Positions 36,379 through 48,407 of a stretch of DNA of 64,000 nucleotides are shown here, one piece after another. Made by a program: the position numbers and the translations under genes. The stretch lies in the NCBI GenBank assembly GCA_028023455.1, contig JAQFVV010000018.1, positions 6,969,800 through 7,033,799 of the forward strand, given 5' to 3'. This stretch comes from Epiperipatus broadwayi. Its lineage: Eukaryota; Onychophora; Udeonychophora; Euonychophora; Peripatidae. A model generated the notes under the pieces. It had not been told where the DNA came from. It did not search any database and saw nothing but the letters and a program-made list of their open reading frames with translations. How positions within the stretch are numbered: position 1 is the stretch's first letter; every line of letters begins with the position of its first letter.

Positions 36379-39230
36379 GGGAATAAATTTAAAACACTTT
36401 ACAAAAAATTTCTCCCCCAAACAATATAAAAATATTTACCAAAAAAAAAAAACATCGCCCCTAAAAAAAAAAAAAACCCAAAAAACTGAAAAAACCCCAT
36501 TCAATATCATTATTGTGTTTACTGCAAATTATTTGAAAGAATTACATTAGGAAGACATTTGACAATAGTTAGAAACCATATATTTATAGAGCGAATGTTT
36601 TAACCCACCATCACCAATTTTAATTTAGTTAATAAAATTGAAAAAAAAAAATACCATTTTATGATGATTTATTTAGAGCATATAAGGACTTAAGTAACTT
36701 AAGTAATGGTTAACATTAAATATAACAATAAAAAATAATAAAAAATGTTTAATATTCTTGGACAGAAATGTTAGTGAATAAGGTTTTGAAAAATCTTCAC
36801 AAAATACATGTTCCACAATCATATATCAAATTCAATTTCAAGTTATTAAATGGTTTCATACCAACGACAATTTATTTAAATGATTGGTTAAATATAAATT
36901 TTGAAACTTCAAATATTTTTTGTAAAATAAAAGATGTGTAGCAGTTAAATTTTTGAGATGAAAAGTATTTCATGCTCCATAACATAAATTTAAAACGAGA
37001 AATAAATATTTTTTTATTCACACAATGCAATGATTTTGCTGCATGTTCTATAAACAATAACTACAATAAAATATAAAATAATTTTTGATAACAAGAAATA
37101 TAGTTGGTTAAAAAAACTTGATAATGATTGGAATAAATTCTTTAATATTAGATATCTCCCTAAAAAGATAAAATTTAGGCAAGGACTGGATTGTCTTCTT
37201 GTGAGTTATAAAAATTATAAATTGAAAAATTAAAATATTATTTAATTAAAGAAGAAATGTATAAAGAATATATAAATAAATATGAAGATCTAAAACTTAA
37301 AACTTATATGTAAATAATTGTTTAAAACGCATTTATAATTATTGTTTTTTTGTTGATAAAGATTTTATTTTAAAAAAAAGACCTAAAGAGAAGACTAGAT
37401 TAAGTTCAGAAAGAGCTGTTATAAACAAATTTTATCTTTAATAATTTAGATAGAAAAAACTTCAAATAAATAAAAAATTAGCACTATATTTGTTAATCAA
37501 AACTGGTGTTATTATTCTCTGATGTATATGATCTGTTTGGAAAAATGGTCTTTTTCTAAAACTTTTAAAAATTCTTAAATATAGGAGAACTATCAATTTA
37601 CTTGATAAAATGTTCTTTAAAATATTTTTTATTTCTAAAAAGACTCTCTTTTGTAAAGTCAAAATAATGTTAATAGCATATGAACATTTGAAATTTTTTT
37701 TTGAAAAGATTTTATTTTATTTTATTTTTAATCCAACAAAACCTCAACTTTTAAAGTAAAGAAGAATATGAAAACTTAATACAACCTTGCACAACAATAA
37801 ACTAAAATACCCTATACTATTTAGCAACAATTTTAGATTGTAGTTTTATTTATTTTTCTCTTTATGTAAAATTAAATATAAAATAATTTCTGAAAAAAAA
37901 AACTTATTTGGAATGATGGCTCACTTTGTGATGCATGCAGTTTATTTTATAGGCAGCTTTATTAGCACTAGAATAAAACACTTGTAAACAACATGTTATT
38001 GTTTGGAGAAAAAGTTCCCACATTTAAATCCTAAATACATAATTAAATATTAAAATGACAAATTACTGTACATTTATATCTACTCTATTGAAAGAGTTCC
38101 CTTTCTTTTCCATATTTCTCCACTAGATATCATAATAAAAATTATTTCACAGAAAATGTATAAGAAGCTTGTTAAGAAGATTAAACTTGACAATAACTTA
38201 ATATATAGTTTCACTTTTAAAGATCCATCTTAAATTCCTTTCTGAATATTCAACCAAGAATCTATATCAGAAGAATTATAGCATAAAAATGGACTTTTAA
38301 TGAGTTTACAAACAAAGCCAGCTGTTATTTGACCATCCCAAACGTTACTTGAGTTTCATTAACAGTTTCAAGATGATACCTACATCCATTGTGCTCATCT
38401 GATTTACAAATGAAATTTAAGTTACTGATTTATGCAGATATAAACAAACACAAACCATGGGCCATATACTTCATGACTCCCAAATATATCATAGGGTTAG
38501 AATTAAAGACTGTAAAAATGACACAAGTAAATCTATTTTCTGGTTGATATTTCTATAGATTTTTTTAATGATATTTTAGTAATAGTTAGGATTTCTAAAA
38601 AATAAAAATAAAAACTACATTTTTAAAATAAGTACAGAAATTTTGAATAATCAGCTGATTACCAGATGCTAATACAATTTTCTTTTATCAATGCATTTTT
38701 CTTTATCATGAAACCTTGGGATTTAAAGCTGGAATTAATATATTTATTCATCTAGCAATTACTTTAACTATTTTTTTTATTACCAATATAAAAGTCAGAA
38801 TTCAAAATATCTTAAATTTTGGAATTCTAATCATTCTGCTTGTATAATTTTGCAGATATGATTCCAAGTCATTAACGATGTATTTTTGTAGACTCAGTTT
38901 TTCACCTAACTAAATACACTCTTTTCTCCTAATAAAAAATATAAATACACACAGAATATCTGAACACTTGATTTATTTAAAATATTTAAAAATTAAGAAT
39001 CATTTCTTTTTTTAAAATATTTTTTGGTAATCTTGAATTTATATAAATGTAAATTCCCCAATTTTAATTTTATCATCATTGCTACTTTTATGTTTTACTA
39101 TTAGTTTGTTACAACTACTTTTATCATAAAGTATCGGAAGTCCTTGTAACTATAAATATAGAATGCAAGTTATTATTAAGATAATATAGTATTTAAATAC
39201 AAATATATTATCTATATTGAACTCATTACA
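36379..39230. other. AT-rich stretch, no gene recognised
   Basis: 36379-36500 is still unusually poor in G. Between 36770 and 37100 the plus strand reads peptide-like pieces (KNLHKIHVPQSYIKFNFKLL, NGFIPTTIYLNDW) broken by stops, perhaps an old transposon, but I cannot assign it. The rest is featureless. Confidence 0.35.
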
Positions 39231-39476
39231 TATTCAGCCTGTATTCTGTCCACCCCTCTTCCACATATTAAGGTCATATATGCGAGAGGTCAAAGGGATT
39301 TAAAATCAACATAGGTATAACAATAAGATAGGCATCAACAAAGGCTTTGAGCATTACATTCTCCAATTTTCACTGATATGAGTGACTGAAGAATTGGAGA
39401 GTAGAGAAGATTAAAGCCTGTCCATTAAAGTTTAAAGATTTGCTATCTTAATACAAGACAAGCACTGATTATATAT

Positions 39477-40784
39477 TGTAACATCCACTACGTTATTAGT
39501 GGTTTTTATTACGAGTTAAATACTCGTACTCGATGACCAAATTATGTCCTATCTATTAAATTTGTTTCATCATACAATTCAGTAAGATTTAATGGACGCA
39601 ATTATTTTTCCTGGTCACAGAACACTCTTTTAACTAATGTAGACACTAAAATAATGGGATCAAGTAAGCCAGCTTTTAATTTATTTGAAAGGTGCCAGAG
39701 TTCTATATCAGAACCCACTGGCAAAAATCCCTTTTTTATTTATTTAGCTATGATGACATTTTGGAATCTCCAGAGGATTGTGTTTCAGTACAATGTTGGC
39801 AATTTATTTGAATTATAATAATGTCTAAATTGTAATGAATTTAGAACTATAAGAATTAATAACAACGTAAGTTATATTTTACTTTATTAATATGAAACAA
39901 AAACATTAATATGATTGAGAGAATAAAATATAAAAAGACAATCAAAATATAAAACTACAGCTAACATTTGTTTCTTTTATTCATATGACTCATGGCAACA
40001 GTTCATCATGCTTAAGAGTTCAAGAAAGTGATCACTAATTTTTTTTTGATTTACTAAAGTTACTTACCGGTAAGTTTGAATGATAACGTGCAGGATTTCT
40101 AATGTTGACCATGCATGGATTTCTTTAGAATGGATCTGCAGTCCAGTATTTCGGCGATCTTTAAGTTTTTGTGGTTAAAATCTAGTAGGAGATGGCTTCT
40201 TCACTCAGGTAGTTCGCAACACAGGTACAAAGCAACTCCAGCAAATGAACTGCTACTACTCGCACATCTTAATATTTCAGTCTATTAGTAACAGTAGTTT
40301 GGCCCACTTTCATAATTTCTTTGTTTATTTTTATTTTCACTGATCTCTGCAGGAAGGACGATCTAAGAAGAACTCTCTGCACCAACTGTTATTCCTTTTG
40401 TCCTGTTTATTTTTTTCTTTCTGCGCAACTCCTATTGACACCTGCCAATGTGTACCAAATTTAAAATAATTTAGCCTACAAAGTCTTCCTTTTTTTCTTG
40501 ATCGCCATCTTTAATTACTTAATGAATGTTATCGCTTTGTTTCCATGCTGCTGATGGCCTTGCGATAAAGGTTTCTTTTAATTAAATTATTTTATTTTTA
40601 TTGTACTTTCTACATTCCTTCTCTCTTTTTAATTTCATTAAACACAAACCAAAAAAATATATACACTCACATTGTTTAAACTAATAGATCAAATATATTT
40701 ACATAAATATATTTTTCATTAGAAATTTATTAATTTAACTTTTAAATTGCCAACGCTATTTGTACTAGGATAAAATACAGTACA
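39477..40784 (-). repeat. 3' LTR of the gag-only element
   Basis: It matches 42760-44068 nearly base for base, with scattered substitutions (for example TTTCATCATAC against TTTTGTCATAC). On the plus strand it begins TGTAACATCCACTACG and ends AAAATACAGTACA. In element orientation a GTGGAGG-containing purine-rich tract lies just before it. Confidence 0.9.
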
Positions 40785-41349
40785 ATACCTCCACGGTCAA
40801 TGACAAGAATAAAATATGGGGTATGACATTATTTTATTCTCAAAGCTCTATTAATCACTCTTTACTGATGTATTTTTATATATACATCAACTGATTGCTT
40901 AATCAAAATATTGATGTTGAATACACGATCGAGAGGTTTACATAATGCATTGCACACTAATTTCTTTCCTGCTCACAGTACGCATATACAACCCCATATA
41001 GTTTAACAAAGAGTCCAAGTTTAAGCACGACAGAGCATTGCTCATTTGTTTGAGATTTATGGCTCCGGGCACTTGGTTTGTCCTCTCATTTCTTGGGACC
41101 CTGCTTCTATAAGTCTGACAGGCACATAAAGACAATCTTTGCATACTATCTAAAAAGCATGAATTTCAGGGTTATTATTATCCCTTACTAGCGCATGCAC
41201 CTCACGAATCACATCGACACCCACAGTTCACTGTCGACTAACCTTCCACAATTTAATAAATGATCACATAATCCCTATCCTATCTCATTTACCATTAATT
41301 TCTTTCCGTGGTCTTCAGGGTTTTGATCCATCCGTTCGATTGTCTACCG

Positions 41350-42484
41350 TTATCTGTTTGGGTATGTATAACCCGGTTGAGTTGACAATGATCTGCCCAT
41401 TTCTCTATGCCGCTCACACCAATCTCTCCACTGTGTATCAAGATCTTCCCCATCATATTTATCTTGACTCCTGAACTTTTCTCCAGGGGATGGCAATCTT
41501 GCCCTATTCCCTTTCTTTTTAGTTATCTTATCCATTCCTTGATTTTCCGCATTATTGGTCAACATCATAGTGGTCAATTGCACTTGACCTTTATGACTTG
41601 GTATCTTGTTCGTGTACTTTGGGTTCATTTCTTCATCACTAGCCTTGTTGATCTCAAATGCATTAAGTTTAGTCATCCACTCAACTGTCTCGCATCCGGT
41701 ACTTATCAATAGGTGCCCTACTGGATTAGGGAAATTTTTCTGTGTAATTTGTATAATCTGTTTTCCCATCAACTTACACTTCATTAAGGCCTGTAGTTGT
41801 GCTACTTGCTTCCAAAAAAACCGCATGTAACACTGCTCTGACTACATTTTTCTTGAGTCATTTTACTTTTGATTCTCTCTTGGTGGTCTTCATTCCAATA
41901 AAATTTCATTAATGTCTGACCATAATGCGCAAAGTTATTTGGTCTCTTGAAGAGAGCCTCCCACCAAGCCTGTGAAGTTCCTTGTAAATGACTAATGGCT
42001 AGAGTTAGTTTAATGTCTTCTGACATCGGGTTTATCATGAAGTATCTCTCAAGACTATTTAAATGTTCCATCGGTGACTCCCCCTCCTGCCCATAAAAGA
42101 TTTTCAATTTCAGAAAAGGATTTATTGCACTCGGCATGTTTTCTCTATTTTCTAGAGGTTTTATTTCCTGACTCTTCTGTTTATCAGATCCTACTTCTAT
42201 CACTTCACTTTGTGCCTTTTTTTAACCTTTTCATCTATCATTTCTATTAACTCTTCTTTCATTTCTTTAATCTCTTCCCTTATCTCTGTTTTCACTTCCC
42301 TAATCATCTCCACCACTTCTTTTTTTATTTCTTCTTTGAACTCTCTTATTTCTTTTTTCATATCCTCTTTGAATTCATTTAGTGCTTCATATAATAGCCT
42401 TTTCACTAATGTTTCCATACCCTCTTTAGATCCTTTTTTGTCTTCTGCCATATTTTCCGTATTTGTGCCACTTCTCAATTTCAT
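41350..42484 (-). pseudogene. Gag of the LTR element, two frameshifts
   Basis: Three overlapping pieces in successive frames. 42484-42200: starts MKLRSGTNTE and continues into a charged coiled coil rich in E and K. 42203-41802: the retrotransposon gag core, with FYGQEGESPMEHLNSLERYF and then LAISHLQGTSQAWWEALF, the A--L-G-A--WW signature of Ty3-type gag. 41826-41350: basic C-terminal part without a clear zinc knuckle. Gag forms the particle that packages the element RNA. The frame changes near 42200 and 41815 could be decay; a +1/-1 shift could also be real if reads confirm it. Confidence 0.75.
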
Positions 42485-42741
42485 ACACTTCTATTTTTTT
42501 TTAAAAAATATTATTATTTTGCTTGATTTCTATTTTATTGTTTCTTTTATTAATACATTTGCTGAAGCTGCTCCACCCTGCTGTCATTTTACCTTACAAG
42601 CTACTTTATTTCCATCATTTTGCCTACTCTTATTTTTTTTTTTACCTACATACATGAAACAAAAACAAAAAAACCCACAAAACTCTTTTATATTTAACTT
42701 TTATTATTTACTCCTATCTCAGGACATGGTTCTCATCAAAG

Positions 42742-42759
42742 CCTCAAGTTGGGCGGCAT
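42742..42759 (-). promoter_or_regulatory. Putative primer-binding site
   Basis: In the minus orientation TGCCGCCCAACTTGAGGC lies next to the 5' LTR where a tRNA primer would anneal. The usual start is TGG, so the match is imperfect. Confidence 0.5.
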
Positions 42760-44065
42760 TGTAACATCCACTACGTTATTAGTGTTTTTTTATTATGAGT
42801 TAAATACTCATACTCGGTGACCAAATTATGTCCTATCTATTAAATTTGTTTTGTCATACAATTCAGTAAGATTTAATGGATGCAATTATTTTTCCTGGTC
42901 ACAGAACACTCTTTTAACTAATGTAGCCACTAAAATAATGGGATCAAGTAAGCCAGCTTTTAATTTATTTGAAAGGCGCCAGAATTCTATATCAGAACCC
43001 ACTGGCAAAAATCCCTTTTTAATTTATTTAGCTCTGATGACATTTTGGAATCCCCAGAGGATTATGTGTCAGTACAACATTGGCAATTTATTTGAATTAT
43101 AATAATGTCTAAATTGTAATGAATTTAGAACTATAAGAATTAATAACAATGTAAGTTATATTTTACTTTATTAATATGAAACAAAAACATTAATATGATT
43201 GAGAGAATAAAATATAAAAAGACAATCAAAATATAAAACTACAGCTAACATTTGTTTCTTTTATTCATATGACTCATGGTGACAGTTCATCACGCTTAAG
43301 AGTTCAAGAAAGTGATCACTAATTTTTTTTTGATTTACTAAAGTTACTTACCGGTAAGTTTGAATGTTAACGTGCAGGATTTCTAATGTTGACCATGCAT
43401 GGATTTCTTTAGAATGGATCTGCAGTCCAGTATTCCGGCGATCTTTAAGTTTTTGTGGTTAAAATCTAGTAGGAGATGGCTTCTTCACTCAGGTAGTTCG
43501 CGACACAGGTACAAAGCAACTCCAGCAAATGAACTGCTACTACTCGCACATCTTAATATTTCGGTCTATAAGTAACAGTAGTTTGGCCCACTTTCATAAT
43601 TTCTTCATTTATTTTTATTTTCACTGATCTCTGCAGGAAGGATGATCTAAGAAGAACTCTCTGCACCAACTTTTATTCCTTTTGTCCTCTTTATTTTTTT
43701 TCTTTCTGTGCAACTCCTATTGACACCGGCCAATGTGTACCAAATTTAAAATAATTTAGCCTACAAAGTCTTCCTTTTTTTCTTGATCGCCATCTTTAAT
43801 TACTTAATGAATGTTATCGCTTTGTTTCCATGCTGCTGATGGCCTTGCGATAAAGGTTTCTTTTAATTAAATTATTTTTTTTATTGTACTTTCTACATTC
43901 CTTCTCTCTTTTTAATTTCATTAAACACAAACCAAAAAAAATATATACACTCACATTGTTTAAACTAATAGATCAAATATATTTACATAAATATATTTTT
44001 CGTTAGAAATTTATTAATTTAACTTTTAAATTGCCAATGCTATTTGTACTAGGATAAAATACAGT

Positions 44066-44068
<3 letters not shown>
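42760..44068 (-). repeat. 5' LTR of the gag-only element
   Basis: Partner of 39477-40784. In element orientation it is followed, one base on, by TGCCGCCCAACTTGAGGC, which resembles the TGGCGCCCAACGTGGGGC type primer-binding site of some Ty3-group elements, with the third base changed. Confidence 0.9.
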
Positions 44069-44138
<70 letters not shown>

Positions 44139-44146
44139 AGAGAGAT

Positions 44147-44201
44147 GATCTAGACCAACTGATGAGTGTTAGTTTAGCACAAAATACATATGTTGGAGAT
44201 C
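44147..44201 (+). ncRNA. Hammerhead ribozyme, family 2 (core mutated)
   Basis: CTGATGA and stem II GTGTT/AGCAC (with a G-U pair) are present; stem I CCAA/TTGG plus outer GATC/GATC is perfect. But GAAA is AAAA (G12 lost) and the cleavage position is G, so it should be inactive. Confidence 0.65.
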
Positions 44202-44217
44202 ATTTATCTTTTTCACA

Positions 44218-44305
44218 TTTATGTGATCATGTGTATCAGTTGTATAGGATGGAGTAGATAGCTGTGGAAAGCCCGAAGGTCTGAGTTCAAAAATCTATTC
44301 TAATT
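44218..44305 (+). promoter_or_regulatory. tRNA-like segment with candidate Pol III boxes
   Basis: TATCAGTTGTATAGG resembles a degenerate tRNA A box and, roughly 55 nt on, GAGTTCAAAAATC resembles a B box (GWTCRANNC). The same pair recurs in other family 2 copies (60695-60775, 63385-63456). This would allow internal Pol III transcription, as in SINEs. Confidence 0.45.
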
Positions 44306-44495
44306 ATATTAAGGTAATGATAACATAACACAATAGTTCAACAAAAAAATTGCATATTTTTTTAATAATTCAAAAAGATTGCTTTTAAAACTTGAACTAA
44401 TTTTTGCACTATCTATAATATTTGTATAGTGTACCATTAGCAATTATGTTTTTTATTGTTTTTTTTTTTTTAATAATTTTTTTACAATAAATTAT

Positions 44496-44501
44496 TTTAT
44501 T
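44496..44501 (-). terminator. AATAAA poly(A) signal for kinase B
   Basis: A canonical hexamer on the minus strand, about 40 nt past the stop codon of the gene ending at 44543. Chance occurrence is possible in AT-rich DNA. Confidence 0.4.
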
Positions 44502-44542
44502 TTTTTGAAAATTGAAAACAAACTTTTAAAATAAATAGAAAG

Positions 44543-45637
44543 TTATTGCAAATAATTTTTAATGTACTTCTCCTTTTCAGTTTTATACTTAGCAAATGCT
44601 TTATTTCCCAAATCAATAAAATCCAATTTTTTTTTCATAGTAAAAGGATTCACAAGACTAAATAAAATTCCCCAAAAATGTCCAAGAAGATTAAAAGCGT
44701 CAATTTCTTTTATTATTTGATTAATTTCTTTTTCCATATCAATGGACTTATTTGTGAGTTTTGTATATTCTTCTAAATATATTTTTATTATATATCTGAC
44801 TTTTTCATCTAAAGGCCAGTTATCCCAATTTACTTCAATAAAAGGAGGATCGGGAATTATGCAAAAACAAAAGTTCATCAAGAGTCTACTCAAATCAATA
44901 GCTCTGTTATTGTATCCACTTAATTCCCAATCAACAAAACAAATATGGTCTTTTTCAGAGGTGTTACCATAGCTTTTTAATATCATATTATTCAAATGAA
45001 AATCACCATGGTTAAAGACAACTGGTGAATTAATTAATTCTCTTAAACCCTTTAACCATTCAAGTTCTTTATTTGGATTTAAACTCATAAACAAATCATA
45101 TAATTTCAGCTTTGCTGGATCATCTTTAAATTGATCAGCATTGAGTGACTTAAAAGTATTTTCCATCACCCCTTCTAATTTCTGTTTGATAAAATTGGGA
45201 TCTTTGGTTACTGGGAGACTTAGTGAATGAATTAATGCAAGCTTCCTAGTGATTTCTTCTAGAATCTGAGGATTATAAAAGTCAGCTGACTTTAGCAATC
45301 TTCCTTCTATATATTCATCTAAGCGCCCCCCATCAAAAACAGCATAAACTCTTGGAGATAATTTTTTATCACTAAGTAGTAAAACCACAACATTCTCAAT
45401 CATGGCACCATATGATCCCATTTTTAAATTATCACTAAAATTTTTCATCAACAATTGCCTTGGTTCATTGTTGACTGATTTACAATCTTCTGGTAAAGAT
45501 AATTTAAACATGTAATTAATAAAACCTCCTTCAATTGACTCAATTATTAAATCTTCCATATTAATATTTTTCCAGGCACCCCCAACATATTCTGTGCAAA
45601 CACTGTGGGCTTTTTTTCTGATATCTTTTATTTCCAT
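44543..45637 (-). CDS. Choline/ethanolamine kinase-like protein, paralogue B
   Basis: 364 residues in one open frame, collinear with the protein at 3272-4363 and about 60% identical over the first 120 residues by eye. Visible motifs: EGGFINY (36-42), LLMKNF with K65, GRLDEYIEGR (104-113), Brenner's motif HGDFHLNN with H210, D212 and N217, and FVDWELSGYNNRAIDL with D236 and E238. In the C-terminal aromatic block it reads HFWGILF: the first Trp (W322) is kept and the second is replaced by Leu. It is therefore closer to canonical choline/ethanolamine kinases than paralogue A. The expected role is ATP-dependent phosphorylation of choline or ethanolamine in the cytoplasm. The ATG at 45637 follows a splice-acceptor-like site. 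It lies just beyond a family 2 repeat, with no shared regulation visible. Confidence 0.9.
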   Translation of the reverse strand: MEIKDIRKKAHSVCTEYVGGAWKNINMEDLIIESIEGGFINYMFKLSLPEDCKSVNNEPRQLLMKNFSDNLKMGSYGAMIENVVVLLLSDKKLSPRVYAVFDGGRLDEYIEGRLLKSADFYNPQILEEITRKLALIHSLSLPVTKDPNFIKQKLEGVMENTFKSLNADQFKDDPAKLKLYDLFMSLNPNKELEWLKGLRELINSPVVFNHGDFHLNNMILKSYGNTSEKDHICFVDWELSGYNNRAIDLSRLLMNFCFCIIPDPPFIEVNWDNWPLDEKVRYIIKIYLEEYTKLTNKSIDMEKEINQIIKEIDAFNLLGHFWGILFSLVNPFTMKKKLDFIDLGNKAFAKYKTEKEKYIKNYLQ

Positions 45638-45657
45638 ATTTTATACCACTTTAGCCT
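45638..45657 (-). other. Candidate 5'-UTR splice acceptor of kinase B
   Basis: On the minus strand a T-rich tract ending AATTATAG (AG at 45657-45656) lies 18 nt before the ATG. The position matches the acceptor-like site of paralogue A. Confidence 0.4.
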
Positions 45658-46397
45658 ATAATTAAAAAAAATGTAACTATTATTATTTTATATAATTAAA
45701 TAACTATCAAGTGTTAACTGAAATATTAATAATAACAATTGCAATATTAGAAACACTTTCCGTTGATTTCATAATTATTCTCAGCTATGAAAACATAAAA
45801 ATGGTTACAAAAGCAACTGAAAATATTTTGCAGATTTCTAATTGTTATTATTAATATTTATCATTAATAGTTACTATTTTATTTAGTTTTTACAATTAAT
45901 AATCTATAATGATGTTTATATATATTATACCTACTGAAATTTGAAATAAATTTCAACATGTGATGTAATGTCAATTGTAAAAAAAAAATAATTTTTGTTT
46001 AGATTTTAATAGTGAATATATTAAGCTGGGGACCACTAGAATATGTTGCCATGACAACAACAATATTGAAGAGAAAAATGTTTATTATTAATTCTAGTAT
46101 AAAAATTTGTGAATTGACTTTATTCATTTTAAAAATGAAAATCTAAATAATAAAATTTATAGTCTTGATAAAATTATTATTTTCCTTTATTATGTATATT
46201 TTTATTACTGCATTCACAATAGTAGGTTGCAAATAATACACATAACTGTTTAATGTCTCAAGTATGTTTGGTATTTTATTTATATAATATTGTGTTGGAA
46301 AATATGTGTAAAGCATGTTTCTATTGTAGTATGAAAGAATATAGACCAAATTATTTAGTTTATGTTAAAGTAAATGAATAGTTCATATATATTGCTC

Positions 46398-46508
46398 ATA
46401 ATAAACTTCTTTATTTTCCTGACAGTTTTCACTGTCCAGCAGTCTTCATCAAAGCTTCTCAAATTTTCTCTACCTTCTAAAAAACTGTCAGGAAAATAAA
46501 GTTTATTA
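46398..46508 (-). repeat. Hairpin with hammerhead-like loop
   Basis: AATAAACTTCTTTATTTTCC/TGACAGTTTT on the left pairs with AAAACTGTCAGGAAAATAAAGTTTATT on the right. Read on the minus strand, TTTGATGA (C3 changed), ACTG/CAGT as stem II with loop CTGGA, GAAAA and CTGTC follow in hammerhead order. Similar to PLE-type terminal motifs but with altered core residues. Tentative. Confidence 0.4.
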
Positions 46509-47587
46509 AAAAATTTTTTTTGCCTTAAAGTGTATATGAGAGAAGTTATTGTAAGCAGTATATATAAATATATAAAGAAATGCAAAGAAAGTAAAGGAGA
46601 AGAATATGAGTATATACTTCTAATATGAATAAATAGTATTGGTATTTTAAGACATAAGTGTTGTATATTATATGTTGATAAATTATAAAATATTTATTTT
46701 TATTTTTTATTATTATCATGTAATAAGATTTTTATTTATGGGATGCTAGATTTCAAATTGATCAAAAAATTAATGTGGAGCATTGCTATAGTTTTTTTTG
46801 ACATCAATTAAAAAAATTTACAAATAAGACTAAACAGTTTATACTCTCCCCCTCTTTCTCATGTCTTGGCTTCAATAGAAGTAAACCTAAGTTCCTTCAT
46901 GTAATTTTTGTTTATTTATTTATTTTTAAAAGTAAATAATTATAAACTGGATAAAATGATGGGGTAAAGGCAATAGTACTTATCAATAAACTGGATTGAT
47001 TTATTAGAAATTTGTGAGAATTGACAATTTGTTGAAGAATAAAAATAATTCATAGGATTTAAAAAAATTATCAGAATATTTCATTGATTTAAAAATGGAC
47101 ATCACTTACTTTTCAAGGGTGAGATCTAAATGCTAACAACAGAAAATGTACACAAGAATTATGTTTACCTACCAATACAATTCTATGAGACCGATGAATT
47201 GTTTACACATAAAATATAAATTGGCTCCATTTCTATCACATTGTCATGGATGAAACTAGCATCTGCTAGTTTGTAATGTTTTCTGAATCAAATACTTATT
47301 AAAGGAAAGAATATTTACATTGCATCACCATGGATGTAAACCAGTGATTGTTCACGTATGATCTCACATAAATGAAATGCAATACAAAAAGGTATTTTGG
47401 ATATCTTAAAAAAATCGTAACTAACAAAATGTGCTTCAAATCGAATAACTTTCTGTGATATTTCTATTTTTCTGGAAAACAAACTATCACCAGATTGTGG
47501 TTCAAGAAATAGAACCTAGAACTATAGTACTGTTTAGAAATATCAAATTTGTGGACAATTAATCAGGTCATTTGCTAATTATTTCTT

Positions 47588-47651
<64 letters not shown>

Positions 47652-47652
<1 letters not shown>

Positions 47653-47719
47653 ACCATTTATATCCTATGCATATAGATATATATATATCTATATCTATAT
47701 GCATAGGATATAAATGGTA
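47652..47719. repeat. Near-perfect 68-bp palindrome
   Basis: TACCATTTATATCCTATGCA on the left is the exact inverse of TGCATAGGATATAAATGGTA on the right; the centre is a TA/GATATC-type run. It lies beside a long TA microsatellite and could extrude as a cruciform. Confidence 0.8.
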
Positions 47720-48222
47720 GTATAATTTAAGTTAAGTAGGAATTTATGTTACACATATATAAATTATAGGAGAGATTTATGTCTTTCTAAATTCAAATTT
47801 ATATTATAGAGCTTTGTAATTATAATTACAATTTAAAAATATTTATCTATTATTTATTGACTATAAATTAATTTCAAGTATTTATTTTTGTTTTATTCTC
47901 TTATAACAATGAAAACAAATGGGTAGATTCATCTTTAGTATATTTTTTATTTCAATTAACTATTTTTTTGTTATACAAAGTTTAACTATGTTCTGAACTT
48001 TCTTATATTTTGAAACGTGCATATGTATTACAACATGCTTGTGTTACATAAATATACATTTTAATCTTAGTATTTGATAAATGAATTTTGATGTATAATC
48101 ACCTATTTAATTTAAAAAAAATAATGTTAATTGGGAATCTATTGCATAAGGGATAGTCGGATCATATGTATATATTTTAAATGTTTATGGTGTTTTCCAT
48201 ATATATATATATATATATATAT

Positions 48223-48358
48223 TGTAAGAGTAGCTTACAATCCTATATATTGTAAGAGTAGCTTACAATCCTATAGAAACCAGCCTTTATTTACCTACAG
48301 CACCAAATCAAACCCATTTAAAACATAAGCTTAGATAACAGGTGGTTGAATATGCACT

Positions 48359-48407
<49 letters not shown>

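Larger units (their letters stand above)
39477..44068 (-). mobile_element. Gag-only LTR retrotransposon with two near-identical LTRs
   Basis: Direct LTRs of about 1.31 kb flank only about 1.98 kb of interior, which holds a gag pseudogene and no recognisable protease, RT, RNase H or integrase. In element orientation (minus) the LTR runs TGTACTGTA...GGATGTTACA, with proper TG...CA ends. It is flanked by ATAT on both sides, a target duplication hidden in a TA microsatellite. It needs enzymes from another element. The high LTR similarity (a few point and length differences) suggests a fairly recent insertion. Confidence 0.85.
39231..44330 (+). mobile_element. HHR family 2 unit, split by an LTR retrotransposon
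   Basis: The 5' part (39231-39476) and the 3' part (44069-44330) together make one family 2 unit: the CATTTCAATGG-side body with CCTGTCCATTAAAGT and GATTTGCTATCTTAATA, a TA run, the hammerhead, then the tRNA-like segment. The same order is continuous at 63500-63960. The LTR element inserted in the TA run, which now continues at 44069-44136. Confidence 0.8.
45660..48222. other. AT-rich stretch with hairpins and microsatellites
   Basis: No gene recognised. It holds the hairpin at 46398-46508, a long TA run near 47592-47640 and a perfect palindrome at 47652-47719, listed separately. Confidence 0.45.

Noticed and set aside
41407-42764. Plus-strand open frames of 74-184 codons over the LTR element interior
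   Set aside because: They are antisense shadows of the minus-strand gag; the Ser/Ile/Phe-rich composition mirrors the E/K-rich coiled coil.
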